A stretch of 64,000 bases of DNA, taken from Gymnorhina tibicen. Its lineage: Eukaryota; Chordata; Aves; Passeriformes; Artamidae. This document shows positions 12,389 to 24,888 of the stretch, one piece after another. Below the pieces are notes generated by a model. It was not told the origin of the DNA and did not search any database. It saw nothing but the letters and a program-made list of their open reading frames with translations. Both the position numbers and the translations under genes were made by a program. Each line of letters starts with the position of its first letter. Within the stretch, counting starts at the first letter, position 1. Location: contig VXAZ01007544.1 in assembly GCA_013399875.1 (NCBI GenBank), forward strand, positions 219,155 to 283,154. Reading direction: 5' to 3'.

Positions 12389-14359
12389 TTTTTATTTCAA
12401 GGAAACAAGACTCAGCTTCTAGGTGAGCACTGTTAAACTATTGCTTCTTTCTTTAAAGTAGATAGTTCTTTAAAACACTGACTGAAGAGACCATTGGAAA
12501 GAAAACTGAAAATTACTCCTTTTAATCATTAGGTGTCTGACCACAAATATTCAAATCTGCTCTTTTCCCCTGACTTTTTTCTTTCTCTGGAATTGCACTC
12601 AGTACTATTTATCATTTTCTTAAGGTTGACCACGTCTTAGATTATGTGGAATGCCTCTGAAAATGTTTTGAAAACATGCAAGTTCGTAAGGAGAGTGATA
12701 GTTGCAGTAGTACTTCAGCACACTCAAGGAAGCCTGTGACCTCTTCAAAAGGGATGGGACACTGCCAAAGGGATTTAAATAATGATGTCCAGAAACCTGT
12801 TTATTATTTCTGTAGTTATCTGAACGTCCTTGTTGATGAAAGTGTTCTGCAACTTTCAGTGTTTGTTCACAATTTCACACATCTCTGACTTTCCTCGGGG
12901 AGAAAAGTATCTACAAATTTAATACAAAGTAAAAATGTGAAATATGAACATTCATAGCTTGCTAAGCATCGCTATAATAACCATGTGTGTTCTGGGGAAT
13001 TACAGTTGCCTAAGGGCCACAAAGTTGCTCAGCTATTTCCTACTGGTTTTGCCCCTTCAGGAAAAGGAGTGTTAGGATCTTCCTCTCCCCACTGGCTTGT
13101 TTGTAGGAGGGTGGGTTTAGGGAAATGATAAAAAAGAGTGAAATGTTACCCTGTTTTCACAGGTTTGCTGCCAGTAGCCAGCCCTAGGGGAGACAGGCAT
13201 ATTGGTAGTTAGAGCTTTGGCATGGCAGAGGTCTCTGATTTTTAAAGAAAAGTACTTTTTCTTCACTCAGCCAGGCAGCTCAGAGGCTTCACTGGATACA
13301 AAACAAATGTGCTACATGCCGCTACAAACTTTTACACTCATGCTAACTTGAATTTCCCGTGAAAAAAATGCAGTCCTACAAGATTTGTGAAAAAAAATTA
13401 TTCTTGTCCCACTGCACACGGTGAGGGAGGGAGGTTGGGCTCCCCTCCGTTCCTGCTGGAGCACGGCCGGCGGAGGCAGTGGGATGGAGGCACCGAAGGC
13501 TCGGCACAGCTCTCCACTCTCGGTGTCAGCTGGTGTGGACCAGAGGGCCCAAGGGCACCCAGGAGCAGCTGCCAGATGGATCCAAGCAGCACAGGCTCCT
13601 TAATGGACACTGCCCTGTTGGGAGATTAGCGTGGCTGAACGCTGCCATATGCCTCCTGCTTCAACAAATCCCCTCCGCTCCCCTGACACACATATACCAA
13701 CCCTTTTTCCAGGGAACCCGCAGAGCAGGAAAACATCTGCCTATGGGCTGACTCCTGGAATGAAACCTAGTCTCTCTGGTGCTTTGTTGTATGCACAGGA
13801 GTCTGAAAACAGGTCTTGCTGTCAATTTATTTATGCTCTTCTCTTTCTGTTCTTGTGAGTTCTGATGATCTCCTGATTTGGCTTCAGAGATAGTGATGAG
13901 TGGTGAGGACATATTCACCTTCTCCCAAAATGCAGAATATTGGCCAGAGCTACTCAAGTTGCTCTGGTGTCCCTGGAACACTGCATTCTCTCCAGTGGTT
14001 AATTTGTATGAGAAGATTTGTGCAGCTTGTTTACAAACACAGATCACCAGATCTGTCTGGGTATTGTAATCCCTGAATCATATTAGCAAGGCTGTTTCTG
14101 CGCTAATTTTTCACCTCTTTGTGGCATGGGACATGGTCCCCTATGTAAGGTCATGTAGAGGGTTTAATGAGTCCCAGCACCTTCTCAGGCACTGGCAGTC
14201 TCCACTCAGTCTCCACTTTCTGTGCCACTTAGTCATTGCAGTTTTTGTTCTCATACTGCAGATCTTCGGTAACTTCATATGGTGCTGGAGAGGGGGTTGC
14301 AGAGACATATAGAATAAGACCTTCCTAACTAAGCCGCCTCATGCATGGTTTCCTAGAGT
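12389..14359. other. Intergenic with a GC-rich patch
   Basis: No supported gene. 13400-13640 is GC- and CpG-richer than its surroundings, which gives overlapping open frames in several frames. The longest open frame here (128 codons, minus strand, 13661-14047) has no recognisable domain. Confidence 0.55.
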
Positions 14360-14448
14360 TCATAGAACCATAGAATCATAGAATGGTTTGGGTTGGAAAG
14401 GACCTTAAAGATCATCTATTTCCAACCCCCCTGGCACAGGCAGGGATG
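14360..14448 (-). mobile_element. CR1 3'-end fragment, reverse orientation
   Basis: TCATAGAATGGTTTGGGTTG, followed by GAAAGGACCTTAAAGATCAT and a CCAACCCCCCTGGCACAGGC block, is a well preserved avian CR1 3' end read inverted. This is one of the clearest signs that the host is a bird. Confidence 0.93.
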
Positions 14449-15681
14449 CTGATAGTTGTTATGGTTTGGCCTTGCTGACATAGATGGTACCTTCCAGTCC
14501 TAGTGTAACAAAAGTAGAAAAACAGGGCCAAAATTGGAATATTAGTGATAATGGTATCACTATATACCTTTAATGTAAAGGTATACCTCTAAAGGTATAC
14601 CTTTAATGGTAAAGGTATCACTAATAAAGTGATAAAGTAGCAGACATGCCACAGAAAGACACACCATACATTGTTAATGACTTGTAAGACATTGCTACTC
14701 CAAACGGATTCCTCTCACCTGTGACCTCAGTTACCCTGCAGTCACTGTTATCTCGTTCATCACTGATGACAGATGAAGCAAAAAGTGGCCAGGCTCTTAA
14801 TTTAGTTGTCTCAGTAAGATTTTTGAATCAACATTTCTCTGTGTGCTGCCTCTTCCAGGCCTCTAATGAACAGCCTTTCCTTCTTCCAAGAATTGGACAA
14901 GTACACCAATGTCATATCTAGCCCTGCCAGGCAGAAATAAGCCATGTTCCTCAAACACAGTTGTTGGTAATACTAGGTATTACTATTCTAGCAATACTAG
15001 AATGTCTATTATCTTTTATGTGAACAGATTTATCTGAAGAGAATAAAAAGACGCGTTCTATTTCTTCTTTATCTCACTGCAATGGGAAAAAAGAGACATC
15101 AAATTTGGTCCTTCTGTGTTTCTGGTTCTTTTGCACAAATGTATTTTCCTAAAAAATTTATTATTATGCCCTAGAGGAGTGTTAGTAGAATCCAAATATT
15201 TACATTTATTATTCTCTGAACATGCATTTTCCATTAACATCAATGGAATTTAAACGTGTACACAGGGAAGGGAAAACAAACAGTTAATGAACTAAGTGAG
15301 AGAAAGGGAAATATAGGAGCCCCAGAAAACCAGTTAAATGTGGGTGGAGGGGGAAAATTATTTTCCTGAATTAACTATGTCTAATAGAAATGAAGAAGAC
15401 CTGATGGGCTTGGATCACCTCTCTGCTCTCTGCAGGAAAGGGATTCTATCTATGTTTGTCTCTCACTCTTTGTGCATTATCTACTCTTGGAGACCTTCAG
15501 TGACAGTGAATCAAATGCCTTCAGAGCCTTTTCATTGGCAACTAATTACCATGACTGTCAAGAAATGCTTTCCTGATGTGCAGCTTTACAAAGAGAACTG
15601 CTTCCTCAGCTTGGAAAATACATGGGGATTTATTTGTGTACTTAACTGTGACAGAGAAAGCAAAGAGGTAGTACTAGATGA
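14449..15681. other. Intergenic, palindromic cluster, no gene seen
   Basis: Contains the AGGTATACCT-based inverted-repeat cluster at 14541-14625. A 136-codon plus-strand open frame (15338-15748) runs into a CR1 stub and is not credible as a gene. Confidence 0.55.
14541..14625. repeat. Nested inverted repeats, potential hairpin
   Basis: The outer arms ATTAGTGATA (14541-14550) and TATCACTAAT (14616-14625) are exact reverse complements. Between them, TATACCTTTA and TAAAGGTATA alternate several times, including the perfect palindrome AGGTATACCT. Confidence 0.85.
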
Positions 15682-15735
15682 TCATAGAATATCTCAAATG
15701 GGAAAGGACCCATACGGATCATCAAGATGCTCCCA
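15682..15735 (-). mobile_element. CR1 3'-end stub, reverse orientation (diverged)
   Basis: TCATAGAATATCTCAAATGG followed by GAAAGGACCCATACGGATCA matches an inverted, worn CR1 3' end. Confidence 0.65.
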
Positions 15736-16181
15736 GAAGGAGACGTAACTCCTTGCAGGTCAGCTGATTTCAGAGTGGCCATGATGAGGAACACTGGAGC
15801 ATTACGAAAACCACAGTTTTACTTCAATTTATGTCCCCGTGAAAGGATATCAAAAATAAAGAAGTTCATTTCATAGTGAAAGAACATATTTTGCAAAGTC
15901 TGTTGTCTCCAAAAATCCCAAATAAGCAAAGAAATGGTGAGTACTGAGTCACAGCCAGTTCATTGCTCCACCATGTTGGTGTAAGCAGTGGAACAATCAA
16001 ATCTGAGATACTTAAAGGTGTTCAGATCACTTCCATAGAGAGAAAATTAGATGACAGAACAGCACAGCAGTACTTTCCCCTCCCATTCCAATCCTTTTAA
16101 CATTTCATTTGGTGACCCCTGATGTCATTTAAACCAGTGACGTGTTGCCTTTCCCTGGGCTTAGAATTGAAAGCCAAACAT
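15736..16181. other. Intergenic, no feature recognised
   Basis: Unique-looking sequence between a CR1 stub and the probable LTR. Nothing supported. Confidence 0.6.
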
Positions 16182-16347
16182 GGTTAAAGGGGAAAAAAGG
16201 GTTTTACCTCTGTATTTATTCAAGGATCCTTTGGTGCATCACATCCAGGTAGAAAGCTTCCCCGAGTGCACACCGAGAATGCACACCCAAAAGTGCCCAC
16301 CAGGATGCCCACCCCAAGAATGCACCAAGGTGCACCCCCCGAACAAT

Positions 16348-16380
<33 letters not shown>

Positions 16381-16671
16381 TGCGCAAAATGCACCCCCCC
16401 GATGATTTGCATATACAATTACAGACCTTGCACATTAGCATATCTATCAAAGACTCCCCAGTGAGAGGCTCAAGAGAAGCCCCCGTCCCGAGGAACCTTC
16501 CCCCTGGATGGGCCTATCTTGGTTTACAGAATGTGTTCTGGAGAGGACCTTGGTGTCTGGGGCTTTCTGACCCAACTGCGAGGTTTCCAAGATGTTTGGT
16601 CTCTTGGCTTAACGGGACTTTGGGTCTAAGCTCGTTATCAAACTTGGGGAATTACAAGTATGTGGGTTAAA
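16182..16671 (-). mobile_element. Probable endogenous retroviral solo LTR remnant, reverse orientation
   Basis: A block of distinct, GC-richer composition. Read on the minus strand it has LTR-like order: TATGCTAATG and ATATGCAAAT octamer-like elements, a G-rich segment with a (TG)n tract, then GGATCCTTGAATAAATACAG with an AATAAA signal close to the 3' end. The 7-mer GGTTAAA stands at both edges (16182-16188 and 16665-16671) and could be a target-site duplication, although the ends do not show a clean TG...CA. No gag, pol or env sequence is attached. The family was not identified. Confidence 0.5.
16349..16378. repeat. (CA)15 microsatellite
   Basis: 30 bp of uninterrupted CA inside the probable LTR, within a C-rich region with repeated TGCACC-like motifs (16262-16400). 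Confidence 0.95.
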
Positions 16672-19600
16672 AGCACTAAGGATACATGCAAAGCTGTATG
16701 AAGGGGTGTATGAAAAGGGTATATAAGAGGGGTATATGAAAAAGCAAAAAATCATCATGGCATCAGACAAGACACTTGAGCAGCTGGAGCACTGCAGCTG
16801 CTGGTGCCTTCTCAGCACTGTATCAGTGATGTTATCAGTGCAGCCAAGCAGCTAATGGGCATCAACACACAGCATTTGGAAACTGGGCTCTCTGATGCAG
16901 ATGAAAGACTCTCAAGTGACCATGGAAAAGACACTCCTTCTCACAGAACATCTGAAAATATTTGTTTGTCTATTAATTGTGAACGCCTTTCAGAGCAATG
17001 AATTATTCTGTCTGGAGGCAGGCATTGCCAGAAAAGCAGAGGTGGAGGAGGTGCATACCTCCCCACCTCCATCTTTGGGAGGGGTTGTTTCTTCTAGACA
17101 GAATTCTTTCTCTGTTTCAACAGTGGTTAGTCAGGAATGTATTTTGAGCTGTGGTAAAAGCCAAGACAAGTTTTCCCCACTGTAAATTTAGCTAAGCCCA
17201 TATTATCTTGGAATTTCACTATAGTGCCCAGCCGGTCTATTTTTCCCAATTCATTAAACTAACAGTAACAATGTTAGGAGAACTTACAGGAAATAGGTAA
17301 CCAGCTCATTTCTGGAACAGCAGCTGACCTATATACTCAGAGGAATAAGAAAGCTTTGATGTCAGGGTAGGAACAGGGAAGTGCATTTGACTGTCTAATC
17401 TCAGAAGGGCAGATGAAGTTGAAGAAGAGCCTTGGTGGATTAATACCATTAGGGATATTCACGATATGATAGTGACACTTTTATTAAAGGGTGGAAAGTA
17501 ATGCTTTACTTTGGAAATATAATTTTCCCTGATATTTTAACAGCTATATCTCTGGGATGATCATTATCCTTTATTCACTTCTTAAATTCATTATTATTTT
17601 TCCACAATGGAACCTATTGAGGTTTCCATGGTATATTTCTAAATTGTTCTTGAAGGAATGAAGCAGAATATAGCCATTCAGAACAAATGAGAACTGATAA
17701 TTAAGAAGAAATACTTCAGTAATTACAAGGTGGTTCAATTAAGTAATAAAGAGAACCAGTTGTGATTGATTCATTCAAAGTCATAGTTTATTTTTACAAA
17801 TTGTATTTGATTTCGGGCTAGCTGGGAACAGGCAAGTGATCTCAAAGCTGCAAGAACCAGATAAAGAATCTGAATAATGAATTACTTGCATTCAACATTT
17901 GCTTATTTTCAAGGGAGAGCTGTTGTTAATGTAACAACTTTGCACCAGTGATTCCACTAAGATTTCAACAGCTTTTTTTTAATGGGATCTGGATTTATTT
18001 TTTTTATTTCCACTGAGTAATTTTATTGCCTATCAGTCAGACTCTATGCATAAATATATGCAGTGAAACAAACGAAAATCTCACAAAGATGGAAGCTTGA
18101 GAAGGAAAAGAAAAAGAAGTCCCTGCTAGTTTTATACCTAGAGAACAGTAACAAGAAAGACGGACGGACATAGGCAGGCTGCTGCCAGGATTACAAAGCC
18201 TGGAGTGCTGATTATCTCATTAGTGATCCGATAGCTTTGTGGAGTTTTTGTTCACAGATTTCATGTACTTGTTTCTACACCTTAAGAATAATTTGAATAA
18301 AAGAAACTCAAAATTATGCAAATTAGAAATTGCACCATCTCATTTGCTGAATTAAGGCCACAGGTCTAGATTTTCTCCCTTCTTTATGATGACTGAGAAG
18401 AGTCACAGAGCTCAGAAAGGCAGTGGGAAACCTCATACACTGAGTAAGAAGCTACTTAGAAACCCTGATTCCCGAAATTGCACCCTGCTTTGAGATCCTT
18501 AGGCCAGCTCCAAGAGACCTCTTGGTGTATCTGAATCTGAAGATAAGGATTCCCTACAGAAAAATACCAAGTACCATCTTGGTATGTAACTGATCACAGA
18601 AAGAGCTTGTCTTTAAACATCACCAGAACAGGTGTTTTTCTGTAACAAAAAGGTGATGGCAGTATTCTGACCAGAGGAAGTGCAAGAGCCAGAATCTGTT
18701 CTTCTCTGTCTGATAATTTTTAAATTTATCATTTCCACCTCAGTAGGTAGTTTCCTTCTGGAAAGAAACAGTTCTAACACTTTACTGAGTAACAACATTC
18801 TGCAACTTTCTTAGTGAAGATAGGCCATCGCCTAGGAAAGAAGGTGCATATAGCAGGGTTTTCTTGCCTTAGCAAAGTAAAAAAATCTGGAAATGAACAC
18901 CTTAGAACTGATCTAATGCCATTGCTATGACAGAGCTCAGAAAAAAGAAAATACATAGAAAAAAAATCCCAGTTTTGAGCTATCACTTTCTCTCCTGCAA
19001 AGAATTTTCCTTGTCTTCTATTTATCAGTAGTAATAAACCTCCCTGTATATTAATGCAGAAATAAAAAGTTTAATGTTTTCCTACTTTCTCATATTTGTG
19101 AGGTCATTACTACTAAACTTGTAAAAAGAATTACTGAAAATTAATTGTCCCATGGATTAAGGGACTGTACATGTAAAGGTATTTTGGAAAATTTAATTAT
19201 GTGTGACATATAGCATTTACATTTGTCCAGTCAATAAAAGCTGATTTTTATTCATCTTTACCTGTTATTCTTTCTTTTTAACATCCATCTCTTCTTTCAT
19301 CAGAGAAGGAACATGAGAAAAAGTGATCAAACACAATCTTCTGAAGCAGTTTTTGCAGGATGATTTGTCAAGCACAATGAATGGAACATTTCATTCCATT
19401 AAGTGAAAGGAATCTTAATTGATACTTGAGAGCAATTCCTTTGACAAGAAGAGGCTTTTACAAAGTTCTCGTACCCTATCCAGAATATTATTCAGTTCGG
19501 TGATGTTAAATACCAGAATGTAAATTAAATGTATTTTCTGCTGGGTCTGAGAGAGTAATAATTTCTGTACCTTGGTAGATGTGTTTCAAAACAGAAACAT

Positions 19601-21679
19601 AAACGAAACAACAGCTTATAGGAGACTATGTAGAAAATGTTACACTGCTGGTCCTATCTGCCTCCAGCCTCCCACCATGTTTCAGAGTCCATACAAATTA
19701 CTTCAAATACACTATTATTTTGTCTTTGCTATATACAACATGGTAATTTCCATATTTAATAGCATGTTTGTTTTTCAGATCTTCCTCCATAATGGAGTTG
19801 GGTTTTAGGTCTGTATCTATAGCAGAATGAAAGAAAATTATTTAAAAATTCATTTTCTTGTAATAAAAAATCTGACATTGACAAGTTAGTTTAAATCAGA
19901 GAAATTAAAAATGCAAGATTTCAGAAGATGTCAAGAGACCACGTAGTCCATCCTGTTTTCTAGGAAGCATAAGAAACGAAGCATAAGAGATAAAAATGCT
20001 TGGAAAAGCTTCCTGATTATCCCAAAATCTTTCTCATAGCAGAAGTCAACTTTGTGGTCATGTTGCTCCTACTAATTTCTTAGCATCAGGAGTTGAGTTA
20101 GCCATCTGTCCCTTTCTCTGGGGTCACTGCCATCCTTGGCAAGATTTCAAAACTCTTGCCAAGGTTTTTCTTATTTCTTCCCTCATTGCTTCCTCTTCAG
20201 ATTTAAGGATGTAATTTGTACAGGCCTGGCAGAGCTCTATCCACTTAAAACAGCTATAATTGCCTTCTAGTATTTTGCTGCCTGTGCCCTCAGGAAATTT
20301 CCTGTGGTCCTCTTTAGAATACAGCAGGTTTTGCAGCAAGTCGACCTGCTGATCGCAGTTCTCGTTTTCTATCTTACCCTCTCATCCTTCTCTCACACAC
20401 TTTTTGAGCAGGCTCTCAGCAGAACTCTCTCCCTAGCCTTCCTCTTTACTTGTCTCCCTTTTTTATCTCTCTTTTTCATCCATAAAAAGTGTTTGAGGTG
20501 CATAGTGGAATATTTCTCTTCATTGACGGGTCTTTTTGTCTCTTCACTGTGTCATCACTGTGATGCCACAGGCAGATGGAGGGAGGCAATAGAATTGTTC
20601 AGCTTGCTAATCATTGCTTTCCTTATGTTATTAGCACTATTATCTACATTGGTTCTTTAATGATAAAGAAAACAAAACCAAACATTTTCAGAAGTATAAA
20701 TGTGTACTTGTATACCTAAATCCCTCTGCCTATCATATTTTTTACCCCCATATCTGTAGTTTCTGCTTTTAACATTAGATTGAACTAGACAGAACTGGTT
20801 TAAATCATAATTTTTTACACAAAAGGCAATTTTAGTTGTTATTCTTAAAAATTAAAACAAGAAAATATGTGTAAAACAAACTATGTTATATGAAATTAAT
20901 GCTCTACATCAGGAGACATCTTAAAGATCATTGACATTAGATCCTCGAGCCCATAATATTATTTCCATTTCTCATTCACAGCTGCAGTGTAGAAATGTCT
21001 GGTGAATCAATGCAAAAAAGCCAGCATGATCTACCCTTTGCTCATCTGTTTTTTCTTCAAGCACTCCTCACATACAAGAACCTTGACAAAATGCAGTGGG
21101 ACTTGAAAACACCAAAAGCCTCAAGTTAACAAAAGCTCTGTTTCACCTGAAAATCCTTTTCAGTAGGGAGACATTTATCTGCCACTGGAATACTGTCACC
21201 ACCTGCAGTACACTGTGCTGCTGCTACTCAAATTTACATATTATTATAGAGCAGAGTAGGAAAAAGAGCTTTCTGCACTTAGAGGGATTTTAAGAGCTAA
21301 AATATATTTACCCCATTTAAACTTTACAAGTTTATTAAAAATGAAATGCTCAGGGCTTATTCATGACAAGAGCTCAGAGTTTTGATTTTGGTGGTTGCAC
21401 CAACAGCTGCCAATTAACCCTATATAAATTACTTTTTGCTCAGTAAATTCTGTTATTCTTATTTTGAGTGACAGTACAAAGAATGTATCCAATTCTGACG
21501 CTCCCTGCATACCTATACAATCCTAGACACCTTCATGTTCAAATGTTTCATAAGATATTTAACTGTCCCATTTTAACTGAGAAAGAGAAGACATTCACAA
21601 ATATGATTAAGCTACACAGAACATCAGTCAAAACCTAAAGCTTAACTAAAGTTTCTGACCTTTTGCACAGTCTGGGTAA
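16672..21679. other. Intergenic, no gene seen
   Basis: Mostly AT-rich unique sequence. A TATATAAG motif near 16720 sits just outside the probable LTR and may be chance. A weak inverted CR1-like phrase (CAAGAGACCACGTAGTCCAT) lies near 19933. No coding signal. Confidence 0.55.
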
Positions 21680-21745
21680 AACCTCTGGGTGAGAAATCAT
21701 TTCCTGATATCCAGCCTAAGCCTCCCTTGACTCAGCTTGCATCAT
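21680..21745 (-). mobile_element. CR1 fragment, reverse orientation
   Basis: AAATCATTTCCTGATATCCA followed by GCCTAAGCCTCCCTTGACTC corresponds to the inverted CR1 phrase found 100-200 bp from the LINE 3' end. The terminal part itself is missing. Confidence 0.7.
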
Positions 21746-21891
21746 ACATAGACGCAGAAGCACAGTCCTGTTGAATTACATGGCATGCACCATATAATGT
21801 CGTGATTGGTTTTATGCTGGGCATGTGAAAACAGGTGATACCTGTCATGGCTGGAGTAAGGGATGTGTGCAGATTGTACTGCTGGCACAGA

Positions 21892-21914
21892 ACACACACA
21901 CACACACACACACA
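21892..21914. repeat. (AC)n microsatellite
   Basis: About 11 uninterrupted AC units. Confidence 0.95.
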
Positions 21915-24828
21915 AAGTAAATTGCTCAACACCTCTAAAGGTTTTATTTCAAGTATTTCACATTGTTACAGCAGTTGCATATCACATACTCTTTTTTCCT
22001 TTTTTTTTCTTTTCATCTTCTGTTCTGAATTATGTCACATAGTGGGGCCCTTTGAAGTTTTGTAGTCTACAGAAACATTTAAGACATGTTTGGATATATC
22101 TGATCTCTTTTGCTTCATATCACTACCTATTGCCACTGCAGTTGAAACTCTTTTACTTAAAATTAGTAGAGTCCTTAGCAGACCCCATGGCACTCCCTGG
22201 TGTTCTGCTACTTGGAACTGATTCGACACTTGGGGTCACTTGGGGCACTTCTTTCCTTGGTTTCAAGGCTTCCTGACAGTGTACACAACACTGACACTCT
22301 GCTACAGAAATGAGGACAAGGCACTTTGGAGGGGGAGAAGCAGTGCCAGGCCAGAAAGCTGCAAAGAACCCAAGAAATTTGAGCTTCCTACTCCCACTGC
22401 TTCTTTCTTGTTGCTGCACAAACATTATCCCTTGCTCAGTGACAGCATCGAAAGAGCAGAAGGCTGTGCAGGTAGGAGGCAAAGACTGGCTACTCAAGCA
22501 ATGCACTGCCTGTCCTCATCTGCCATCTCAGTCAGTCTGTCACTGCAGGCTACTGTTTACTTTGCCTGTGATTAAATAAGTTGGTTGGGCTTAAACTACT
22601 ATTCTCTCCCAATGGAAAGGCTTTGTGAAAAATGCCACCTTTCTCACTGCAGGTTTCAATGCTTAGTGTTTTGTATAAGTACTTCTAAATCACTCATAAG
22701 TATTTTAAAGACCTGTGACATCGAGGATTGCTGATTCTAAAATAGGGTGAGCTTTTTTAATGCAAATAATGGTAAAGTCTTACAAAGTGCTTATGTAACC
22801 TGACTCTATTTGACTTTTATTGTTTTTTCTACGCAGACACCCCAGTTGGGTGGTTAGTTACCACTATAGTTCAGAAAAAGTGTCACTTTAGGATATAAAA
22901 TGTTTTTGCATCTCTCCTTTCTGAACACAGAGATGTTCCACAGCATCCTAATACATGTACAAGAATTACACTGATGCTATAAGCCCTGTTGCCAGGATAC
23001 TTTTGCAAGACATTTTCCTTTGCTTGTCAGTTGAAAATAGTGTGAAATAGCTGTTATTTAAAGTATTTCAAACTACTGTTCACCCATAATGCTTTAAGTA
23101 GCACAATAGCTAGAAAGTATGAAGTGGAACATCAAAATCTATATGAACAATGCTTACTATTAATATTATACCTACTGGGTGATTTCAAACCCCTCAGTGA
23201 GCTGAGAGAGAGGTATGACCCCCTGAAGTACAATTTCTTTCAAAATTCCTATGCACTAGTTCTGTCTCCCACATCTGCTTTATGGGAATGCACTTTCATA
23301 TAAAAATGGAGTTGAGTCTTGCAGATTACAAAGAAGAAAGAGGATTCAGCTACAAGCCCCATTATTTATCCCTTATGTAAGTCAGGAGTAGATGTTGCAA
23401 ACCATTTTCCCACAAAAATACATTTTTGAACAGAATTTCAAAATTTCTGAAGCATTCTTTACACTGAGCTCTTCAGTGAGCTGCCTGGAGTCACAGTGTT
23501 CAACATCTCAGAAACTGTTTTATCATCATGAATCTCAAAAGCTCTGCTGCTGTCTGATACTATAAGCTAAAGTATCAAGACAGAAATTATACCTGTATCC
23601 CACAGGGCACAAAGTGCTCTGTGCAAGGGACATCTGTAAGGGAAAGGCAGGGATGTGCCCTAGACTGAGCATCACTTTCCAGTGACTCGCAAAGTGATTG
23701 CAGTTCAAGGGAACTTGGCTGACAACAAAGTCTGACACTTAGACAACAACAAAACCCAAAAGGGTATAATTTCTCTGCCTAATTTACCTTCAGCATGTAA
23801 GAGAGTAATCCCTGCTGCATTGATCGCTCCTCAGTCAAAGCCTTTTTTACCCTGTTACTGCAAGAACCTGAAGACATTAGATTATGATGGGAGAAACTGT
23901 GGGTTAAGGGGGGTATTTGGCATTGTGTAACAGCTCAAGCTGCTTTACACAGCTTTAAAACATATATACAAATATTCTGTGTGAGCTATTGCTGTCATTA
24001 CCTGAAAGCTCACATTTGAGCAGTCTGACTCACTGAAAGGGTGTGTGTCTTTTTCATCCTCCTTGGTGGCCTCAAAAATAAAGAAAATCACTGCACCTTT
24101 GCCTTTTGTGTGATAATTAAATTCCCGTTCTTCTGGCATGAGCAAAGTGGTCACAAATCTGCTAACATGGAATAAAAGTGATTTGGAAAATTCTCTGTAA
24201 ACAAGTTATCCTGTGTATAATAGAAAATCTGGGGAGCTTGTGCACACAAGACAACTGTGTGAGAGTTAATCCACAGAACGGTGACAAAAGGAAAGAACTA
24301 AAGCAAAAAGTAAACAGGGGATTAAATGGAATTCTTTTCATATTAAAACAGGATACAGTGTAAGAAGACGAATTACTGAAGTAATCTTGACATTGCAGAC
24401 ACTGCAGAGATACAGTTTATAATGTGAATTCTCATCCCAAGGGTTTTAAAGATTGGTGGATGTTCGGGGGCTCTCAGTAGTTTTTCCTTAGTTGTAAAAC
24501 ACACTATGAAAGACAGGTCCTGCCCACCTTTGTGCTCTGTTCCAATTTGGAGAGCATAGACTGGACCTCATTTCCCTCTGAGCCCTGGTGATTTTCTGTC
24601 AGCAGAGAATGATCCTTATTTGTGAAAAAACACAACGAATGTCAACTGGAGGAGGCAAAATCCAGTAAGATCATGCACAGTATATATGCAGGACTGGAAA
24701 GAGCACTCCGTCCCTCTGTTCTGATCAGGGGTGGTCCTTGACAGTGCAAGCAATTAGCAAAAGGACACTGAGTAAAATTCCATTTCATGAGCCCTTTTTT
24801 ACACAGCATATCCTCCAGCTCTGCCAGA

Positions 24829-24888
24829 ATTCTTTAAAAGGTTTTTTAAAAAAGGTTTTTCTAAAATTCTTTTAAAAGGTTTTTAAAG
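24829..24888. repeat. Imperfect tandem repeat of a T/A-rich unit
   Basis: Two imperfect copies of a unit like AATTCTTTTAAAAGGTTTTT, with additional AAAAGG/TTTT blocks between them. Confidence 0.75.

Noticed and set aside
13661..14047. 128-codon minus-strand open frame
   Set aside because: It lies in and beside a GC-richer patch where several frames are open. No splice context or recognisable domain.
15338..15748. 136-codon plus-strand open frame
   Set aside because: Its end runs into a CR1 stub and the rest shows no domain or codon pattern.
16266..16670. 134-codon frame through the LTR-like block
   Set aside because: It crosses a CA microsatellite and LTR-like sequence. Open by composition.
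19915..19990. Additional inverted CR1 copy
   Set aside because: Only one short phrase resembles CR1, so it was not called as a feature.
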